Assembly: GCA_017459725.1 (NCBI GenBank)
Contig: JAFUCL010000075.1
Span: forward strand, 102,116 to 166,115
Length of the DNA stretch: 64,000 nt
Reading direction: 5' to 3'
Source of the DNA: Solobacterium sp.
Lineage (GTDB): Bacteria; Bacillota_I; Bacilli_A; Erysipelotrichales; Erysipelotrichaceae
Both the position numbers and the translations under genes were made by a program. Positions 43,284-52,120 of the stretch are shown piece by piece (position 1 is the first letter of the stretch; each line of letters begins with the position of its first letter). Below the pieces are notes generated by a model. That model searched no databases and was not told the origin of the DNA. It saw nothing but the letters and a program-made list of their open reading frames with translations.

Positions 43284-44074
43284 TCCGCATACCTCCGCTC
43301 AGCCGCAAACACATTCTTCTCCCTGAGTCGGTCCTCATGATCATGCATGACCTGATCAAGACCCAGCGGTGTCAGGGAAACATAATTATTTCTGACTGCG
43401 GTCAGATCTCCATCCGGATCTGCCTGTGCATTTTCCGTGCGCAGCCTGCCGCTGACCGTATGCAGCACAAAATGACCGCTGTCTTCATCCAGCCGCACCA
43501 TATCGTGATCATATCCGTAAGGCATCTCAAAATGCGTAATCCTGAGACCTGCAATCTGATCAGCAGGCACAGCCGGCACATTCACATTCAGCAGATACTC
43601 CGCACAGCAAGGATCCTGCAGATACTTCTCCAGCAGTCTTTCCGTGATCTCCGCCGACGGCCCGAAATCCCCGTACCGGTTGGAAGCCAGCGATACCGCC
43701 ATAGAAGGAATACCGATGATCAGACCTTCCCTTGCGGCTGCCACGGTTCCGGAATAATGCGCATCCATCGAAATATTCTGTCCCTGGTTGATACCCGAAA
43801 TCACCAGATCCGGTCTTGTTTCAAGCAGTCCGTAACATGCCGCATACACGCAGTCCGCCGGTGTTCCGTCCACAGACCATGCCTGCACCGCACCCGGCAC
43901 TTCCTCTTCCTGCACATCCAGGTCATGCCTGAAATATGTTACCCGGTGCGAACATGAACTCATCTGCACCCGCGGTGCCGAAACGAAAACCTCATGTATC
44001 TTGCCAAGCCGTTCAGCCAGAATCCTGATTCCCGGAGCCTGAATACCGTCATCATTTGTCAGCAGAATACGCAT
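43280..44074 (-). CDS. surE: 5'/3'-nucleotidase SurE
   Basis: 264 aa, standard length. The metal-binding MRILLTNDDGIQAPGI (N7, D8, D9), SGINQGQNISMDAHYSGTVA with the active-site asparagine and serine, and GTPADCV are all intact. SurE removes 5' or 3' phosphates from nucleotides. It is first in the operon with the MFS carrier and GH3 lipoprotein, with AAGGTGG as ribosome site. Confidence 0.92.
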   Translation of the reverse strand: MRILLTNDDGIQAPGIRILAERLGKIHEVFVSAPRVQMSSCSHRVTYFRHDLDVQEEEVPGAVQAWSVDGTPADCVYAACYGLLETRPDLVISGINQGQNISMDAHYSGTVAAAREGLIIGIPSMAVSLASNRYGDFGPSAEITERLLEKYLQDPCCAEYLLNVNVPAVPADQIAGLRITHFEMPYGYDHDMVRLDEDSGHFVLHTVSGRLRTENAQADPDGDLTAVRNNYVSLTPLGLDQVMHDHEDRLREKNVFAAERRYAE

Positions 44075-44100
44075 ATAACCACCTTATGTTCTTCACGGAA

Positions 44101-44109
44101 ATTATATCA
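44101..44109 (-). promoter_or_regulatory. Extended -10 promoter of the surE operon
   Basis: TGATATAAT on the minus strand, 26 nt before the surE start. Back-to-back with the promoter of the plus-strand gene. Confidence 0.5.
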
Positions 44110-44119
44110 TGTGCGGATA

Positions 44120-44128
44120 TGGTAAGAT
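44120..44128 (+). promoter_or_regulatory. Leaderless-type extended -10 of the 44135 gene
   Basis: TGGTAAGAT, six bases (GTATGC), then ATG. No Shine-Dalgarno. Confidence 0.5.
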
Positions 44129-44134
44129 GTATGC

Positions 44135-45160
44135 ATGAAAATCAAACATTCAAAAGATATGGACGCTTACTTCCGCAGGGCAATGAAGAACCTGCTGAAT
44201 GAGTGCAAGAACGAATTCCTCGGCATGGCGGTATCTCCTGCCAATGAAACAGACATACGCAGAAAAATGCGTGATGCCGGATTCACCGAATTTGCCGGTC
44301 CGCAGAATACCTGGGAATCCCTTTTTATTTCCGCAGATGTCTGGGAGAACTCCCTGTATCACCGTACCGTTGATCTCAGCCGCATCTCTTCCGGACACTT
44401 CACCTATGAAAAGGAAATCATCAACGGCGGCGAACTGTTCAACTGCGACTCTCTGATCAAGGATCCGGAACATGCCCTCAATGACTCCATGAAACTGCGG
44501 GCACTCGACCGTGACTGCACGGCCGTATACCTTCTGCAGGATGATGAAGACTGGATGCTGGACGCACCTTCCGAAGCCGCAACCAACGATATCTGTGCAG
44601 CTGCTGCCCATGGCAATGTGCTGACCTTCGGACTCGGCATCGGCTACTTCCTGTTCATGTGCGCACAGAACAAAGCCGTTTCATCCATCACGGTCATTGA
44701 ACAGTCACAGGACGTCATTGACATGTTCACAAAGTATATACAGCCGCAGATGCAGCTGAACGTGCCGGTTACCATCAAACAGGGCGATGCTTATGAACAC
44801 TGGAACAAAGATACGCTTTCCGGGTATGACTATGTATACACCGATATCTGGCAGTCTTCCCTGGACGGTCTTGCGGCCATGCAGGAGCTTCTGGAACTCT
44901 ATCTGCCGCCGCTTGCACAGGCTGACTTCTGGATTGAGGATTCCTGCGAGGAAACCCTCTGGACACTGCTCTTCCTGCATATGCGGGAACTGTATACCGG
45001 AAATGCAGATCCGGTCGCCGAGGATTATGAATACCTCATGGAGAAGGTCCGCAGCTACTGTGCCGGCCTTGACCGCACCATCACGGCCCCCCGTGAACTC
45101 GGTGCATTCATCTACGACCGCAGCGTGCTCCGCAGCATCCTCGCCAACCATATCGACTGA
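44135..45160 (+). CDS. Methyltransferase-like Rossmann-fold protein of unknown function
   Basis: 341 aa. The N-terminal 140 residues are acidic, helical and match nothing I recognise. From about residue 160 a class I methyltransferase-like fold appears: HGNVLTFGLGIGYFLF (nucleotide loop), SSITVIEQSQDVIDMF (ribose-binding glutamate) and GYDYVYTDIWQSSLDG. The arrangement resembles spermidine-synthase-like proteins. No substrate or partner is evident; it is a single-gene unit between a promoter and a convergent terminator. Probably leaderless. Confidence 0.7.
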   Translation: MKIKHSKDMDAYFRRAMKNLLNECKNEFLGMAVSPANETDIRRKMRDAGFTEFAGPQNTWESLFISADVWENSLYHRTVDLSRISSGHFTYEKEIINGGELFNCDSLIKDPEHALNDSMKLRALDRDCTAVYLLQDDEDWMLDAPSEAATNDICAAAAHGNVLTFGLGIGYFLFMCAQNKAVSSITVIEQSQDVIDMFTKYIQPQMQLNVPVTIKQGDAYEHWNKDTLSGYDYVYTDIWQSSLDGLAAMQELLELYLPPLAQADFWIEDSCEETLWTLLFLHMRELYTGNADPVAEDYEYLMEKVRSYCAGLDRTITAPRELGAFIYDRSVLRSILANHID

Positions 45161-45165
45161 CACAC

Positions 45166-45194
45166 CAAAAAAGCAGGTCACCCTGCTTTTCCTT
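45166..45194. terminator. Bidirectional terminator between convergent genes
   Basis: Stem AAAAGCAGG/CCTGCTTTT with a 4-nt loop. A run precedes and a T run follows, so it can end both the plus-strand methyltransferase-like gene and the minus-strand GT2 gene. Confidence 0.85.
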
Positions 45195-46004
45195 TTATTC
45201 AAGCTTGTTGCTCTTCTGTGCGTTCTTATATACAAAGCTAAGCACCGAGGCAATCGATCCCGGCCAGAACTTGCGGTACATCTGCAGCTCCTGCTTTGTT
45301 CTTGATCCGTCCTTGATTTCCCTGGAGGTATGCGTTGATTCATCAATGCGGTGTCCCATCAGTGCTTCCGGAATGAATGTAAACGCCTTGTTGTCCACCT
45401 TGGAGAGCTTATACCAGCCGTACCAGTCACCGACACCGACAAACTCCTCCTGCCGGAAGACCTTGTCAAACGGAATATTGCCCGGCACAAAGGCTACACT
45501 CGGACAGCAGATAGCATTGCCGAAACGCAGCGCACTCTGTTTCCAGTGACGGTTCCGGGTGGATCCCAGTATCCGCATCGGCAGCAGCAGAACCTTCTTC
45601 ACATTCAGCAGCATATTGTGATATACGCGCTTCTCATTGCGTATTTCATAATAGTCCGTAAAGATGATCACGGAATCCGGATGCTTGCGGTATGCCTCCA
45701 CAACCTTGGCGGAATAGGAAGGATCATACTGATCATCCTGATGTGCAATCGTGACGATCGTGTTATTGCCATGGCTCCATGCAAAATCAAAATCACCGAT
45801 ATTGCCGCCGTTCTTGACCGGATTCACAATCACTTCCAGATTGTATTTCTCTGCCAGTGCGCGGATGTAATCGTTGTCCGTGGATGTGCCGATCACCACT
45901 TTGCTCGGGTATTCCTGGTTCAGGACCGACAGAATGGCGTTCTCAAGGAACGGAGATTCCTTGTATGCCAGCACTACGAATGTATGAATAATATCCTGTG
46001 TCAT
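45195..46004 (-). CDS. Glycosyltransferase family 2 protein
   Basis: 269 aa, GT-A fold. It begins HTFVVLAYKESPFLENAILS and has the metal-binding acidic motif in TIAHQDDQYDPSYSAKVVEA (about 88-107). The C-terminal part (LMGHRIDESTHTSREIKDGS) fits capsular or rhamnan GT2 enzymes. It follows the RmlC-like gene by 6 bp, which suggests that it transfers the epimerase-derived deoxyhexose. That is inference. Confidence 0.85.
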   Translation of the reverse strand: MTQDIIHTFVVLAYKESPFLENAILSVLNQEYPSKVVIGTSTDNDYIRALAEKYNLEVIVNPVKNGGNIGDFDFAWSHGNNTIVTIAHQDDQYDPSYSAKVVEAYRKHPDSVIIFTDYYEIRNEKRVYHNMLLNVKKVLLLPMRILGSTRNRHWKQSALRFGNAICCPSVAFVPGNIPFDKVFRQEEFVGVGDWYGWYKLSKVDNKAFTFIPEALMGHRIDESTHTSREIKDGSRTKQELQMYRKFWPGSIASVLSFVYKNAQKSNKLE

Positions 46005-46010
46005 AAGTAT

Positions 46011-46592
46011 CTATTCCCCATAAACGAACCCTGAATCCAGTTCATCCAGAGTTCTGCAGAGACCGTTCCGGTCCCTGTCAGACATAATCAGACGTGTATC
46101 CGGCAGAAGTTTCTCCCAGTCCAGCTGTTCCCTGTCATACAGGCAGCTGATTCCTCCATTATACGCCTCTGCACTCATATACGGATAATCCACTTTGTAA
46201 GTATACTGCGAACCGTCTTCCAATGCCGCCGTGCCCTGTGCATATCCCTTCGGAATATAGACAAGCAGATCATCATCTTCATAGAGCCTGATACAGGAAG
46301 CTTTCCCGTAATTGGGAGAACCCCTCCGTATATCAACCGCTATCTGCAGCACAGAACCTCTCGTACAGCGCAGCAGTTTTGCCTGTGCATGCGGCGGAAC
46401 CTGAAAGTGCAGACCGCGCACTGTCCCTCTCCTGAGGCTTTCGGAACAATTGTCCTGAACAGCCCGGAAACGGATACCGATATCCGCCAGCGCCTGTTCA
46501 CTGTATATCTCCATGAACCAGCCCCGCGCATCCGTATGCCGCTCGGTTTTCAGCACGAGTATATCTTCAAGACTACGTTCAACGATCCGCAT
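46011..46592 (-). CDS. RmlC-like dTDP-sugar 3,5-epimerase with altered active site
   Basis: 193 aa from MRIVERSLEDILVLK. Cupin fold of the RmlC family: GLHFQ with the catalytic base H62, PPHAQAKLLRCTRGSV and VDIRRGSPNYGK. In true RmlC the motif is IPxGFAHG with His119; here it reads IPKGYAQG, so position 119 is Gln. The enzyme may epimerise at one carbon only or use another substrate. rmlA, rmlB and rmlD are not in the window. A TATAAT 6 nt before the ATG with TTGCGG 17 bp above predicts a leaderless message. Confidence 0.8.
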   Translation of the reverse strand: MRIVERSLEDILVLKTERHTDARGWFMEIYSEQALADIGIRFRAVQDNCSESLRRGTVRGLHFQVPPHAQAKLLRCTRGSVLQIAVDIRRGSPNYGKASCIRLYEDDDLLVYIPKGYAQGTAALEDGSQYTYKVDYPYMSAEAYNGGISCLYDREQLDWEKLLPDTRLIMSDRDRNGLCRTLDELDSGFVYGE

Positions 46593-46598
46593 AAAAAG

Positions 46599-46627
46599 AT
46601 TATACACAATCAGATGAAAACCCGCAA
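46599..46627 (-). promoter_or_regulatory. Leaderless-type promoter of the RmlC-like gene
   Basis: TTGCGG (46622-46627), 17 bp, TATAAT (46599-46604), six bases, ATG on the minus strand. No ribosome site between. Confidence 0.6.
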
Positions 46628-46634
46628 AACACCG

Positions 46635-47873
46635 TTACCTTGTACGGAACAGCTTTGCGGCCTCATCACGCAGCAGATACAGGGATACTGCCATAAAGAT
46701 GATATTGGACAGAATCAGCACAACCGACATGCTATCGCAGCTCTCCGCCTTCACAAGCAGTGCAGACAGTACAAAGCATGCGGCAACCGAGATCAGCGAA
46801 CACTTCAGCTGCTCGGCCGAACGGTGCACAACAACAAAGATCTGCGAAAAGATCCAGGTATAGGTAAGCGACACCCCGCTCAGGATACCGAGATACAAAT
46901 AACCGGTACGGGCGGCAGCCTCCGCTCCAAACACCAGTCCGATTACAGGCTTTCCCATGATGGCCACGGCAGCTTCCGCCAGCAGTCCCAGAGCCAGAGA
47001 TCCCCCGAACAGCATCACACAGTACCGTCCGAATGTCTTCCGGTCTCCGGCACTGTATGCCTTGGCCATATACGGCGCAAATGTATAGATCATGACGTTG
47101 ATCACCAGCTGCAGGAATACAACCAGTGTATAGATTGTTGTATAGATACCGAGTTCGGAGAGACTGCCCGTTCTTTCGAAAAAGAGCCGCGGCAGCGCCA
47201 CTGCCAGTGCTGAGAGCAGTTCAAAGGCCATGATCGGGAATGTCTGCTTCAGGATTTCAACAGTCCGGCTGTTCCACCTGATCCGGCAGGTCATCGGCTC
47301 GATTCTGCGCACCCGCGGCAGATTATACAGCAGCATCACCGCCAGCGCCGCTATGACCAGCAGTGCAAACGCCGTATTCATGCTTGCCGTAAAACGCAGG
47401 GACAGATAGAAAATCACCGTGAAGAGAATACTGCGCAGGATCATGGATCCGGCATTGATGTTCATCTGCAGTCTTCTCTGACAGAAGCAGTCAAGCACTT
47501 CAATGGCAGCCTCACTGCACTTGTACAGCGTATACAGGATCAGGATCGAGTTCTGGGCCGCATCATACCGGCTGACCGCAAGCACAATGCCGAGAATCAC
47601 CAATGCCGCCGCAATGCCTGCCATACGCGCCGAGAAATACTCATCCGCACTGTATTTGTTCTCCGCATCTGCCGCAATAAAACTGCGCAGTCCCCACAGA
47701 GACAGTGCATACAGGGTATTGCCGACAGATACTGCAATTGCATAGTATCCGCTGGCTTCCGCCCCGAGCATCTTCAGTATGAGCACACTGAACACCCAGA
47801 CCGCCATGTTGTACATAACCATGCCGGCTGTGGTCCAGCTCAGATTTCGTTTCAGTCCGGTATCATTCTTCAT
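46635..47873 (-). CDS. Second polysaccharide flippase (MOP superfamily)
   Basis: 412 aa, about twelve membrane segments. The N-terminus RNLSWTTAGMVMYNMAVWVF and MLGAEASGYYAIAVSVGNT mark the polysaccharide transport (Wzx-like) family. With the RmlC-like epimerase and GT2 it forms a small cluster apart from the main polysaccharide locus. It could export a cell-wall glycan or glycolipid. GGAG ribosome site and an extended -10 (TGTTATACT). Confidence 0.82.
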   Translation of the reverse strand: MKNDTGLKRNLSWTTAGMVMYNMAVWVFSVLILKMLGAEASGYYAIAVSVGNTLYALSLWGLRSFIAADAENKYSADEYFSARMAGIAAALVILGIVLAVSRYDAAQNSILILYTLYKCSEAAIEVLDCFCQRRLQMNINAGSMILRSILFTVIFYLSLRFTASMNTAFALLVIAALAVMLLYNLPRVRRIEPMTCRIRWNSRTVEILKQTFPIMAFELLSALAVALPRLFFERTGSLSELGIYTTIYTLVVFLQLVINVMIYTFAPYMAKAYSAGDRKTFGRYCVMLFGGSLALGLLAEAAVAIMGKPVIGLVFGAEAAARTGYLYLGILSGVSLTYTWIFSQIFVVVHRSAEQLKCSLISVAACFVLSALLVKAESCDSMSVVLILSNIIFMAVSLYLLRDEAAKLFRTR

Positions 47874-47897
47874 ACATTACTCCGTAAACTGTTACAA

Positions 47898-47906
47898 AGT
47901 ATAACA
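47898..47906 (-). promoter_or_regulatory. Extended -10 promoter of the second flippase
   Basis: TGTTATACT on the minus strand, 24 nt before the ATG. Confidence 0.5.
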
Positions 47907-47941
47907 CACTTTGAATACTCTGCCGCAGACGTGCTGTTAAG

Positions 47942-47965
47942 AAAAACCCCGCATATATGCAGGGT
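47942..47965 (-). terminator. Terminator of the esterase-transporter operon
   Basis: Stem ACCCTGCATA/TATGCGGGGT (one mismatch) followed by TTTTCTT on the minus strand, 20 bp after the esterase stop. Confidence 0.85.
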
Positions 47966-47985
47966 CAGTTCTCTGATTATACCGT

Positions 47986-49320
47986 TTATTGCATGCCGAG
48001 GTTTTTGCCGGCTACCGTTTCCCTGATCAAATGCAGCAGCGGAATCCTGTGCATTCCCTGCTTGTTCACATCAAAGAACATATACCGGCCGGATCTGTTT
48101 ACCGGAAGCCACTCCGGGGAATTGCCGCCGTTGGGATTCCCTGTCTTGATAAACCGCTCCAGATACCCGATCATCCTGTTGGAAAGATCATAATCCTCCG
48201 GTGTAAACGGACGCCAGGATCTGTTCAGGGTCGCATATACATACGGCAAATCGCTGGAATGCCACGCACCTTTATCATCCCCCGGCAGCTGACGGCAGAA
48301 ATAATATGCATAGGTATCAGTCAGCGCACTCTGTGACTTCGCCAGCCCTTTCCCCATGAAATACAGCACTGCCGGCATGACATCCTCGGAGGTGATGGAA
48401 TACATCACTTTTGTGTCCACCGGTTTGTTCTTTGCGGGACCGGCAAAGTTCTCATCATATACAGCATTGCAGAAAGCAATGGGATGCTTTGCCGAGACTT
48501 CCTTAAACACCCGGTACAGGTCTTCTGCCGGCATTGTTTTAAAGGCTTCGATATTGCCTGCCCCGGACTGCTCGTATACTTCCCGCCACTTCTTGTCTTC
48601 CGCTTCCCGGTTATCCTTGCTCTTGAGCATTGTCGTAAATCCCGCCGAGCTCTGGATGATCGCCTGTCTGAAGAAACCTTTGTTCAGCGGCGACTTGATC
48701 TGTGCTTCCGCGCTTGCTGCACCGGCACTTTGTCCGATGATGGTCATATTGTTGATATCACCGCCGAGTGCACCGATATTATGCCGGACCCACTGAATGG
48801 CCGTCTGCTGATCATAGTAGCCGTAATTGCCGGCCTTCCCTTCCGCATCTGCCAGCTCCTTCAGATATGCAAAGCCGAACACATTGACACGGTAGTTGAA
48901 TGTCACCGTAATGATTCCCCGGCGGGCAAATTCATCCCCGCTGAATTCATTGCTCTGTGACATCCCGCTGACAAGACCCCCGCCGTAGACAACAACCAGC
49001 ACCGGCGCATTCACGGCATTTTCAGGTGTCCAAATATTCAGATACAGACAGTCTTCCGAATAAGAACATTCCACCCCGCGCATAAACTCATGCGGATAGT
49101 GATTGGCAGGATCTTCTGGATCAGCCGGAAAATACGTGCTTTCCTGTACCGGTGCAGGTCCGTATGCGCAGGCATTGTACTCGCCTTCCCATGCAGTAAT
49201 CTCCTGCGGGTATTCAAAGCGCCCTGCCGTCGCATACCGGATGCCGAGATACCGGTTGATGCCATCGTAATTCTCTCCGGCCAGTCTTCCGCAGGGAATA
49301 TCACTTACCGTTTTTGCCAT
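47986..49320 (-). CDS. Type-B carboxylesterase family protein
   Basis: 444 aa, near the family length of about 490. YGGGLVSGMSQS (oxyanion loop) and the nucleophile elbow GQSAGAASAEAQI (serine at about 204) are clear; a C-terminal HSSDLPYVY carries the usual histidine. It hydrolyses carboxylic esters; no signal peptide, so intracellular. Translated after the GPH transporter with a 20-bp overlap. The pair probably imports and de-esterifies a plant or glycan-derived compound under the AraC regulator. Substrate unknown. Confidence 0.85.
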   Translation of the reverse strand: MAKTVSDIPCGRLAGENYDGINRYLGIRYATAGRFEYPQEITAWEGEYNACAYGPAPVQESTYFPADPEDPANHYPHEFMRGVECSYSEDCLYLNIWTPENAVNAPVLVVVYGGGLVSGMSQSNEFSGDEFARRGIITVTFNYRVNVFGFAYLKELADAEGKAGNYGYYDQQTAIQWVRHNIGALGGDINNMTIIGQSAGAASAEAQIKSPLNKGFFRQAIIQSSAGFTTMLKSKDNREAEDKKWREVYEQSGAGNIEAFKTMPAEDLYRVFKEVSAKHPIAFCNAVYDENFAGPAKNKPVDTKVMYSITSEDVMPAVLYFMGKGLAKSQSALTDTYAYYFCRQLPGDDKGAWHSSDLPYVYATLNRSWRPFTPEDYDLSNRMIGYLERFIKTGNPNGGNSPEWLPVNRSGRYMFFDVNKQGMHRIPLLHLIRETVAGKNLGMQ

Positions 49321-50695
49321 TGCCTGTCTCTCCCATCAGTTTCAATGCTTCCTCTTTGGTGATTTCACCGTTATTGGCTCTCATCATGACCGCCACATCC
49401 TTGTCTCTGAGTTTGTAGCCCTTCAGCAGCAGCGGAATTGCGGCAATGCCGCCCAGCGCAGACAGAATGGTATAGGCAAACCAGACACCCCGCTGTCCTT
49501 CCGGTGTAACATTAGCTGCACTGAAACCCATCATAGCCAGGAAGAATGCACTCACCGATGAAATAACAGCCGCATTCAGCTTGTTCACAAATGTCTGCAG
49601 CGCAAACGATACACCTTCATTTCTTCTTCCTTCCGTAAACTGTCCGTACTCAATGCAGTCAGGAACAAACATGAACGACAGAATGGAGAAGCCGCCGTAG
49701 CCGATGCCTCTTAACGCTGAGAGCACAATAACAGCACCTAGATTTCCGTATCCCACGAAATACTGGATTACGGAAGCAACTACGTAGAGTGCCATGGACG
49801 CTGCATGCAGATGCACTTTGTCGAATCTGCGCATCAGCATCGGCATGAAGATGGACAGAATGATGATCGGCATGGAAATAGCCATGGTCAGCAGTGAACC
49901 CAGCGTTTCATTGCCGAGTACATACTGTGCAAACACGGAGCTCAGCACTTCCGCCGTCATAGTCAGCATAAATACAAAGCGTACAAGAATGATAATGACA
50001 AGATTCCTGTTTTTGGTCAGACTCGCAAACAGTTCCTTGAAGGAAACCTCTTCTTCCTTCTCACCGTGGAATCTTTCCTTAATCAGGAAACCCGCCGGCA
50101 GCATCAATAACGCACCAAGTACAGAGATGATAATCGCAGTCTTCGACCAGCCCAGATTCATACCGTTGCTGCCGTACATCATCGGAATCAGAATGGATGC
50201 CAGCATACCGCCGATACCGCCGGAGATTCTGGTATATGACAGAATGGAGTTGCGTTCATCCATGTTGTTTGTCATACAGGTTGACAGTGCATAGATCGGC
50301 GCATCGCACATCGTATAGCAGATGTCCCAGAGGATATATCCGATTACCACCCATACACATTTAACCGTAACGGAAGCAGATGCCGGCATGCTGAAGAAGA
50401 ATATTGTCGCCAGCGGCATGCATATAGATGCAATCTTGATCCAGGGAAGAAATCTTCCCTTTTTGAATCTGACTCTGTCCACGAGCACACCGAAGAAGGT
50501 ATCATCCACCGCATCAATGATCTTCGGCAGAAGCAGAATCGCACCCGCAGTCACCTCACTGATACCTGCATTCAGAAGATAGACAAGTGTGTACGAAGAA
50601 ACAATGACGTTGAAAATCAACTGTCCGACGAAATAGATAATGTAAACGAACCTTTCGGACGGACGTGTAACCCATCCCCTTTTTCCTGCAGCCAT
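49301..50695 (-). CDS. GPH family sugar:cation symporter (MFS)
   Basis: 464 aa, twelve membrane segments. PKIIDAVDDTFFGVLVDRVR followed by FKKGRFLPWIK is the signature of the glycoside-pentoside-hexuronide family. These carriers import glycosides or uronides with Na+ or H+. It is first in the operon, with an AAGGAGAAC site, and faces the divergent AraC gene with a shared regulatory gap. Confidence 0.88.
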   Translation of the reverse strand: MAAGKRGWVTRPSERFVYIIYFVGQLIFNVIVSSYTLVYLLNAGISEVTAGAILLLPKIIDAVDDTFFGVLVDRVRFKKGRFLPWIKIASICMPLATIFFFSMPASASVTVKCVWVVIGYILWDICYTMCDAPIYALSTCMTNNMDERNSILSYTRISGGIGGMLASILIPMMYGSNGMNLGWSKTAIIISVLGALLMLPAGFLIKERFHGEKEEEVSFKELFASLTKNRNLVIIILVRFVFMLTMTAEVLSSVFAQYVLGNETLGSLLTMAISMPIIILSIFMPMLMRRFDKVHLHAASMALYVVASVIQYFVGYGNLGAVIVLSALRGIGYGGFSILSFMFVPDCIEYGQFTEGRRNEGVSFALQTFVNKLNAAVISSVSAFFLAMMGFSAANVTPEGQRGVWFAYTILSALGGIAAIPLLLKGYKLRDKDVAVMMRANNGEITKEEALKLMGETGNGKNGK

Positions 50696-50740
50696 ACTAT
50701 GTTCTCCTTTTTATCACCTATATTGTCTGTGCAAAAACAA

Positions 50741-50790
50741 GATATTAATATCGACAATTAAGCATTAAAATATCGTTATTTTGATATACT
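50741..50790. promoter_or_regulatory. AraC/GPH intergenic control region with direct repeats
   Basis: Two direct repeats of AATATCG start at 50747 and 50769, 22 bp or two helical turns apart, the spacing typical of AraC-family half-sites. The first lies within a 12-bp perfect palindrome (GATATTAATATC, 50741-50752). The plus-strand TGATATACT at 50782-50790 is an extended -10 for the regulator. Confidence 0.6.
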
Positions 50791-50799
50791 ATGGTTAAC

Positions 50800-51867
50800 A
50801 TGCTGGAAAAAGAACTGAATGAACTCAAAGAAGACTCTTCTGCCGACAGGTTTATCCTTGCCCTTTCCGAAAAACAGGGAAAACCGATCAGCACACTGAG
50901 TGACAAACAGATTATGGATGTCATGAAACTGTGGAATCCCGATCAGCACACAATGGAACTGGTCAGGGATTCTCTGGAACGCGGCAGCCGCAAGGATCTG
51001 ATCAGACTGCTCACACCGGAGAAATACTACTTTCCTCCGGGTTCTTCCGTTTCCATCAGTAAATCCGCCAGATACGTGCAGACAAACGAATTCCATAATC
51101 ATGATTATTTTGAAATAGAATGTGTGCTCGACGGCAGTGCCAACCATCACTCACTGATGGGCGATTACTCCCTGAATGAGCATGACATCGTGCTGATTCC
51201 TCCACATGTGAAACATGATCTTGATGTGGTGGATAAAGGCACAGTGATCAATCTCGGCATCCGCTCCAGTACATTCCGTTCTGAATTCGCCGATATCCTG
51301 AAGAATGACATCGGTATCTCCTCTTACTTTGAAAATATCATGTACGGAACATTCAACAGCGAGATCATTATCAGGCAGAGCCTGGACACTTTCATGATTG
51401 AACTGATCCTGATGATGTACCAGAAACAGAAGCAGTATCCCTCCGATACCGATATCATCAGTAATCATCTGATGGCATCATTCCTGTTCCGTATGTTTGA
51501 AGTTTCCCGTGCAAATCTCATGGTGGACATCACCCAGTCAGCCACCGCCAAAGCAGGAAAGATCCGCAAATACATTTATGATCATCCCGACACCGCAACC
51601 CTCAGCGAACTGTCCGGTATCTTTTACATGTCTGAAGCTTATATTTCAAGATACCTGAAGCAGAAGCTGCATATCAGCTTTTCCGACCTAGTAAAGGAAG
51701 CACGCATCAACAAAGCAAAAGAACTGCTGATCCGGACAGATCTCTCCGTTCTTGAAATCTCCCAGCATATCGGATACAGTTCCCAGTCGCACTTTATTCA
51801 TGTCTTTCACGAAACCGTCGGTTCCAGCCCTCTGCAGTACCGGATCCGCGGAACACAGAATCCGTAA
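50800..51867 (+). CDS. AraC family transcriptional regulator
   Basis: 355 aa. The N-terminal half (PPGSSVSISKSARYVQTNEF, HNHDYFEIECVLDG) is a cupin-like sensor domain, preceded by about 85 residues of helical sequence. The C-terminal hundred residues hold two helix-turn-helix motifs, LSELSGIFYMSEAYISRYLK and LEISQHIGYSSQSHFIHVFH. It probably activates the GPH-esterase operon in response to a sugar or glycoside. I prefer the ATG nine bases after the TATACT box; an ATG at 50791 in frame is the alternative. Neither has a ribosome site. Confidence 0.9.
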   Translation: MLEKELNELKEDSSADRFILALSEKQGKPISTLSDKQIMDVMKLWNPDQHTMELVRDSLERGSRKDLIRLLTPEKYYFPPGSSVSISKSARYVQTNEFHNHDYFEIECVLDGSANHHSLMGDYSLNEHDIVLIPPHVKHDLDVVDKGTVINLGIRSSTFRSEFADILKNDIGISSYFENIMYGTFNSEIIIRQSLDTFMIELILMMYQKQKQYPSDTDIISNHLMASFLFRMFEVSRANLMVDITQSATAKAGKIRKYIYDHPDTATLSELSGIFYMSEAYISRYLKQKLHISFSDLVKEARINKAKELLIRTDLSVLEISQHIGYSSQSHFIHVFHETVGSSPLQYRIRGTQNP

Positions 51868-51877
51868 CTGCCTGCCA

Positions 51878-51898
51878 ACGGGACGCATACGGGACGCA
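51878..51898 (+). repeat. Tandem 10-bp direct repeat after the AraC gene
   Basis: ACGGGACGCA occurs twice with one base between (11-bp period). The rest of the gap to the tRNA terminator shows nothing further. Confidence 0.5.
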
Positions 51899-51979
51899 AA
51901 ATCCATGTTTTATATGAATTTGCAAGGACACTGCAGAATCGGTAAGAATACTCAAAAGCCCTTATTTATGCGGAAAGCG

Positions 51980-52005
51980 AAAAAAAAGCACTGTATGTAC
52001 AGTGC
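51980..52005 (-). terminator. Terminator of the tRNA-Cys/tRNA-Leu operon
   Basis: Stem GCACTGT/ACAGTGC with a 4-nt loop followed by seven Ts on the minus strand. Confidence 0.9.
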
Positions 52006-52020
52006 CAACCCATCGACCCG

Positions 52021-52107
52021 TGGTGGGGACGATGGGACTTGAACCCACACGGTGTTGCCACCATCGGATTTTAAGTCCGATGCGTCTGCCGATTCCGCCA
52101 CATCCCC
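52021..52107 (-). tRNA. tRNA-Leu (anticodon TAA)
   Basis: 87 nt with CCA, class II. Acceptor GGGGATG/CGTCCCC region, anticodon stem TCGGA/TCCGA around loop CTTAAAA, variable arm TGGTGGCAACACCG. Confidence 0.95.
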
Positions 52108-52120
52108 AGATAATAAAAAA

